Positions 61,993 through 64,000 of a stretch of DNA of 64,000 bases are shown here, in pieces; position 1 is the stretch's first letter; every line of letters begins with the position of its first letter. The DNA comes from Devosia sp. (GTDB lineage Bacteria; Pseudomonadota; Alphaproteobacteria; Rhizobiales; Devosiaceae): positions 62,001 to 126,000 of the forward strand of contig NZ_JACZKG010000043.1 of assembly GCF_014860165.1 (NCBI RefSeq), read 5' to 3'. The position numbers and the translations under genes were made by a program. A model generated the notes under the pieces. That model worked only from the letters and a program-made list of their open reading frames with translations, did no database searches and was not told where the DNA came from.

Positions 61993-64000
61993 ATGGCAGA
62001 GCATGTGGTTACGTTTCGCCAAGGCGTGAACGGCTACACCGGGACCGTCGACACGCAGCTGTCGGAGTCTTCGCCCACGCAGTCCTACGCATCGACCAGT
62101 GTAATCGGCGTTGACAGGGGTACCGGCGAGAACCAGCAGGTTCTGCTACGCTTCGACGACATCCTCAGCCAGATTCCGCCCGGGGCGACCATCGTCTCTG
62201 CCACGCTGACCCTGCAGACGACCAATACGGGCAACGGTGCTTCGCTCTACCGCATGCTCGGTTCATGGTCAGATACCAGCACCTGGAGCAGCCTGGGCAA
62301 CGGCGTTCAGGCCAACAATGTCGAGGCCCGCAGCGTCGCTGACCTGGCGACTGGCAGCACCAGCCTGGGCGCCTCGGCCTATAACGTCACCTCCAGCGTG
62401 CTGGCCTGGGCGGCTGGCGCCGCCAACAACGGCTGGGTGTTCGTGTCTCAGGGCAGCAATGGCTGGGACTTCCAGTCGGCGCAGGGCTCCACGCCGCCCC
62501 AGCTGTCGATCACCTACAGCGTTCCCGATGGTCCGGCCAACACCCTGCCTGTCGCCGTCAACGACGTCGCCGTCGTCGCCGAGGACGGTTCCACCGTGAT
62601 CAGCGTGCTGACCAATGACAGCGATGCCGATGGCCATGCCCTCAGTGTCACCGGTGCCGGCGCCGCGGCCCATGGCACGGTCGTCGTCAACCAGAACGGC
62701 ACCATCACCTATACGCCTACCGCGAACTATAGCGGCTCGGACAGCTTCAACTACACCATCAGCGACGGCAATGGCGGCATCGCCAGCGCGACCGTCAATG
62801 TCACCGTTTCGGCGGTCAACGATGCGCCGGTCGCCAATGCCGACGCTGCCCAGGTCAACGCCGGCAGCTCGGTGGTTGTCAACGTCCTGTCCAACGACAC
62901 CGACATCGACGGTGCCGCGCTCTCGGTCTCCGCTCTCGGTACGCCCGAGCATGGCACCGTCTCGCTCAACCAGGACGGCACCGTCACCTACACGCCGACA
63001 TCGGGCTATGTCGGCCCGGACAGCTTCCAGTACACCTTGAGCGACGGCAATGGTGGCACCGCCACCGGCACCGGCACCGTCACGGTATTTCCAGTCAATT
63101 CCGCCCCCGTTGCGAATTCCGACGCCGTTTCCCTCAACGAGGATGTCGCCACCGTCATCAATGTCCTGGGCAATGATACCGATGCGGAAGGCCAGCCGCT
63201 GACGGTCTCCGGCGTCGGGCAACCAGCGCATGGCACCGTCGTCATCAACCAGGACGGCACCGTCACCTACACGCCCACCGCCAACTACAGCGGTGCCGAC
63301 AGCTTCAGCTATTCCATCAGCGACGGCCAGGGCGGCACAGCGAACTCGACAGTGAGCCTCACCGTCAATCCGGTGAACGACAATCCGGTCGCCAACGCCG
63401 ATAGCGGCACGGTGCAGGCCGGCAATGCCGTGACCATCAACGTGCTGTCCAACGATACGGACGCCGAGGCCAATCCGCTGGCCGTCACCGGCGTCGGTGC
63501 AGCAGCGCATGGCACCGTCGTGCTCAATCAGGACGGCACCGTCACCTACACGGCGGCCACTGGCTATGCCGGACCCGATAGCTTTACCTATTCGATCAAC
63601 GACGGCCAGGGCGGCACGGCCACGTCCACCGTCGGCATCACGGTAACCGCCCCGCCCGGCGCCTGGGTGGAAAAGCAGGCCGTCTTCAAGCAGGGCACCG
63701 CCGGATATACCGGCACGATCGACACGCAACTTGTCCAGAGCGCGGCCAACACGTCTTACGGCGACGCGACGACGATCGGCGTCGACCGGGGCACGAACGC
63801 GAACGTCCAGGTTCTGCTGCAGTTCAATGACATCTTCGGCGACCTGGCATCCCAGGTTCCTGCCGGCGCCGAAATCCTGTCCGCCACCCTCACGCTGAAC
63901 ACCACCAATACCGGTGACGGCGCGACCCTGCATCGCATGCTGACCGGCTGGACCGAGGGCAGCACCTGGAACAGCCTCGTCACCGGCGTCCAGACCAACA
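61993..64000 (+). CDS. Large modular adhesin (5' part, cut by window end)
   Basis: The frame is open for 669 codons to the window edge. ATG 61993 is chosen since GGGGA lies nine bases upstream; ATG 61984 is too close to it. Residues about 1-180 form a DNRLRE-like domain (VIGVDRGTGENQQVLLRFDD, VFVSQGSNGW). Four exact 93-residue cadherin/Ig-like repeats follow (NVLSNDTD, HGTV, NQDGTVTYTP, SDGNGG). A second DNRLRE-like domain starts near residue 557. There is no signal peptide, which suggests C-terminal type I secretion. It could be a target of the LapG-like proteases, though no LapA-type cleavage motif is visible here. Confidence 0.85.
   Translation, partial: MAEHVVTFRQGVNGYTGTVDTQLSESSPTQSYASTSVIGVDRGTGENQQVLLRFDDILSQIPPGATIVSATLTLQTTNTGNGASLYRMLGSWSDTSTWSSLGNGVQANNVEARSVADLATGSTSLGASAYNVTSSVLAWAAGAANNGWVFVSQGSNGWDFQSAQGSTPPQLSITYSVPDGPANTLPVAVNDVAVVAEDGSTVISVLTNDSDADGHALSVTGAGAAAHGTVVVNQNGTITYTPTANYSGSDSFNYTISDGNGGIASATVNVTVSAVNDAPVANADAAQVNAGSSVVVNVLSNDTDIDGAALSVSALGTPEHGTVSLNQDGTVTYTPTSGYVGPDSFQYTLSDGNGGTATGTGTVTVFPVNSAPVANSDAVSLNEDVATVINVLGNDTDAEGQPLTVSGVGQPAHGTVVINQDGTVTYTPTANYSGADSFSYSISDGQGGTANSTVSLTVNPVNDNPVANADSGTVQAGNAVTINVLSNDTDAEANPLAVTGVGAAAHGTVVLNQDGTVTYTAATGYAGPDSFTYSINDGQGGTATSTVGITVTAPPGAWVEKQAVFKQGTAGYTGTIDTQLVQSAANTSYGDATTIGVDRGTNANVQVLLQFNDIFGDLASQVPAGAEILSATLTLNTTNTGDGATLHRMLTGWTEGSTWNSLVTGVQTN
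62539..63654 (+). repeat. Four tandem 279-bp coding repeats
   Basis: Repeat starts at 62539, 62818, 63097 and 63376 are exactly 279 bases (93 codons) apart. Each begins N-x2-PVA-N and contains NVL-x-NDTD or a close variant. Copies differ at the DNA level, so they are not recent duplications. Confidence 0.92.

Noticed and set aside
62539..63654. CRISPR-like regular spacing
   Set aside because: The 279-bp periodicity is in a coding frame with divergent DNA copies; there are no short identical repeats with unique spacers anywhere in the window.
62269..63933. 554-codon frame antisense to the adhesin repeats
   Set aside because: It is a mirror of repetitive coding DNA: Gly/Asp/Arg-rich with the same 93-codon period; the sense frame has real domains and a ribosome binding site.

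Overview
The window is G+C-rich DNA from an alphaproteobacterium. The gene content (ROK, LacI and AraC regulators beside sugar or sugar-acid transporters, a gene-transfer-agent-type spike base protein, CtrA-like TTAA-N7-TTAA boxes, short intergenic palindromes) points to the Hyphomicrobiales. A Devosia-like genus is my guess; no marker gene here proves it.

Left part (1-9.9 kb): the 5' end of an exported protein gene diverges from a ROK regulator. Then come manC (GDP-mannose supply), a VanZ-like membrane protein, a GMC oxidoreductase, an unusual AMP-ligase/carrier/acyltransferase-3 fusion, a hypothetical gene and three tiny membrane proteins.

Catabolic part (10-22 kb): a LacI regulator diverges from an operon for an L-arabinonate-dehydratase-like enzyme, a DapA-family aldolase/dehydratase and an RraA-family protein. 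An AraC regulator then diverges from a complete branched-chain-amino-acid-type ABC transporter (binding protein, LivH, LivM, LivG, LivF). LivF runs in frame, without a stop codon, into an aldehyde dehydrogenase. A tRNA-Thr follows.

Polysaccharide part (22.7-61.6 kb): this is a large capsule or exopolysaccharide region. Precursor genes are gmd and fcl (GDP-L-fucose) and a UDP-glucuronate decarboxylase (UDP-xylose). Assembly genes are an ExoY/WcaJ-type initiating transferase, a Wzx-like flippase, four Wzy/ligase-like proteins, two Wzc-like tyrosine autokinases and seven glycosyltransferases (including WecG/TagA and GT2 types). A four-gene module (uncharacterised anchored protein, O-antigen-ligase-like protein, PPP-family metallophosphatase, Wzc-like kinase) occurs twice, at 24-29 kb and 51-57 kb. 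A second cassette, a LapG-like cysteine protease followed by a small exported cysteine protein, also occurs twice, at 41.7-42.9 kb and 50.1-51.3 kb. A GTA-type head-spike pair sits inside the cluster. I see no Wza exporter and no Wzb phosphatase.

Right end (61.9-64 kb): the start of a large modular adhesin, with a DNRLRE-like domain, four exact 93-residue cadherin/Ig-like repeats and a second DNRLRE-like domain, cut by the window edge.

The most original signals are a dispersed set of 34-58-residue single-span membrane proteins, six of which have Arg exactly 12 residues before Trp (R-x11-W); the duplicated A-B-C-D module with a PPP phosphatase where Wzb would be expected; the duplicated protease/partner cassette; the GTA spikes in a capsule locus; and the LivF-aldehyde dehydrogenase fusion.
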